From positions 1 to 5,074 of the forward strand of contig MWAR01000230.1 in NCBI GenBank assembly GCA_002068715.1: DNA of 5,074 bases. Direction: 5' to 3'. Shown piece after piece: positions 4,960-5,074 of the stretch. The DNA is from a bacterium ADurb.Bin374. GTDB lineage: Bacteria > Riflebacteria > Ozemobacteria > Ozemobacterales > Ozemobacteraceae. Both the position numbers and the translations under genes were made by a program. How positions within the stretch are numbered: the first letter of the stretch is position 1; each line of letters starts with the position of its first letter. Below the pieces are notes generated by a model that did not search any database, was not told where the DNA came from, and worked only from the letters and a program-made list of their open reading frames with translations.

Positions 4960-5074
4960 ATGGTTTCCGTCTGCAATGCAGGGGCGTGTTTCAAAACCAC
5001 CTCTGCAGACCACGTATTGGTGGAAAAGCCCCGGCAACCCGAATATATTTATAGATATATATCGTTATATTCGC
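4960..5074. other. Noncoding tail with hairpin and AT-rich inverted repeat
   Basis: No gene is visible after the deacetylase stop. CCACC (4997-5001) and GGTGG (5019-5023) form a short inverted repeat around the palindrome TCTGCAGA (5002-5009). There is no T run after it, so it is not a convincing terminator. From 5041 the composition changes abruptly to almost pure A and T. CGAATATA (5040-5047) and TATATTCG (5066-5073) are perfect 8-base inverted copies 18 bases apart, with -10-like TATAGA and TATATA between them. A promoter or operator for a gene beyond the window is plausible but cannot be assigned. Confidence 0.4.

Noticed and set aside
4971..5023. Terminator for the deacetylase gene
   Set aside because: CTGCA and TGCAG at 4971-4981 are too close to form a hairpin, and the CCACC/GGTGG stem has only five pairs with no T run after it.
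4123..5037. 304-codon open frame on the minus strand
   Set aside because: It is antisense to the deacetylase gene, whose catalytic motifs are all intact on the + strand; the minus translation resembles nothing.

Overview
This 5,074-base window is GC-rich in its coding parts. It reads as chromosomal DNA from a Gram-negative (diderm) bacterium. Evidence for that is a large exported TPR protein, an exported polysaccharide deacetylase, Hfq, consensus-like sigma70 elements and a good sigma54 (-24/-12) promoter. The TPR protein ends in two cysteine motifs that resemble the C-terminal motif of type IV pilin-like proteins in some deep-branching phyla. Together with the unusual hfq neighbourhood, this makes me suspect a deep lineage such as Candidatus Riflebacteria. 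That is a low-confidence guess from memory, not a result. All supported genes are on the + strand; the long minus-strand frames are GC-driven shadows.

Layout: (1) positions 1-105 hold the last 34 codons of an unrecognised upstream gene. (2) A sigma70-type promoter and a GGAGG Shine-Dalgarno lead into a 1,035-residue secreted TPR protein (169-3276). It has a signal peptide, about eight TPR units, an acidic linker, an unrecognised domain and two C-P-x-G-G...C-S-x-H-P motifs. (3) hfq (3301-3528) follows after 24 bases, probably cotranscribed, with a likely second promoter inside the 3' end of the TPR gene. It ends at a 15-bp intrinsic terminator. (4) A roughly 300-base intergenic region (3613-3909) is densely structured. 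It holds a dyad that could be an activator site, a sigma54 promoter, a predicted sRNA of about 83 nt ending in a GNRA-capped hairpin plus nine T, and a possible extended -10 promoter. (5) An exported PgaB/IcaB-like polysaccharide deacetylase (3910-4959) follows. (6) The last 115 bases are noncoding and turn sharply AT-rich.

How the parts may work together: the most interesting unit is the unannotated sRNA candidate next to hfq. It has a sigma54 promoter, three hairpins, a pyrimidine-only loop (TTCCTTTCCT) complementary to Shine-Dalgarno sequences, and the U-rich 3' end that Hfq binds. It would be a conditionally expressed, Hfq-dependent translational repressor. The alternative is that the same elements form a sigma54-driven leader with an attenuator in front of the deacetylase gene. 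The TPR protein and the deacetylase both act outside the cytoplasm and may belong to envelope, surface-polysaccharide or pilus-related functions, but no direct link between them is shown.
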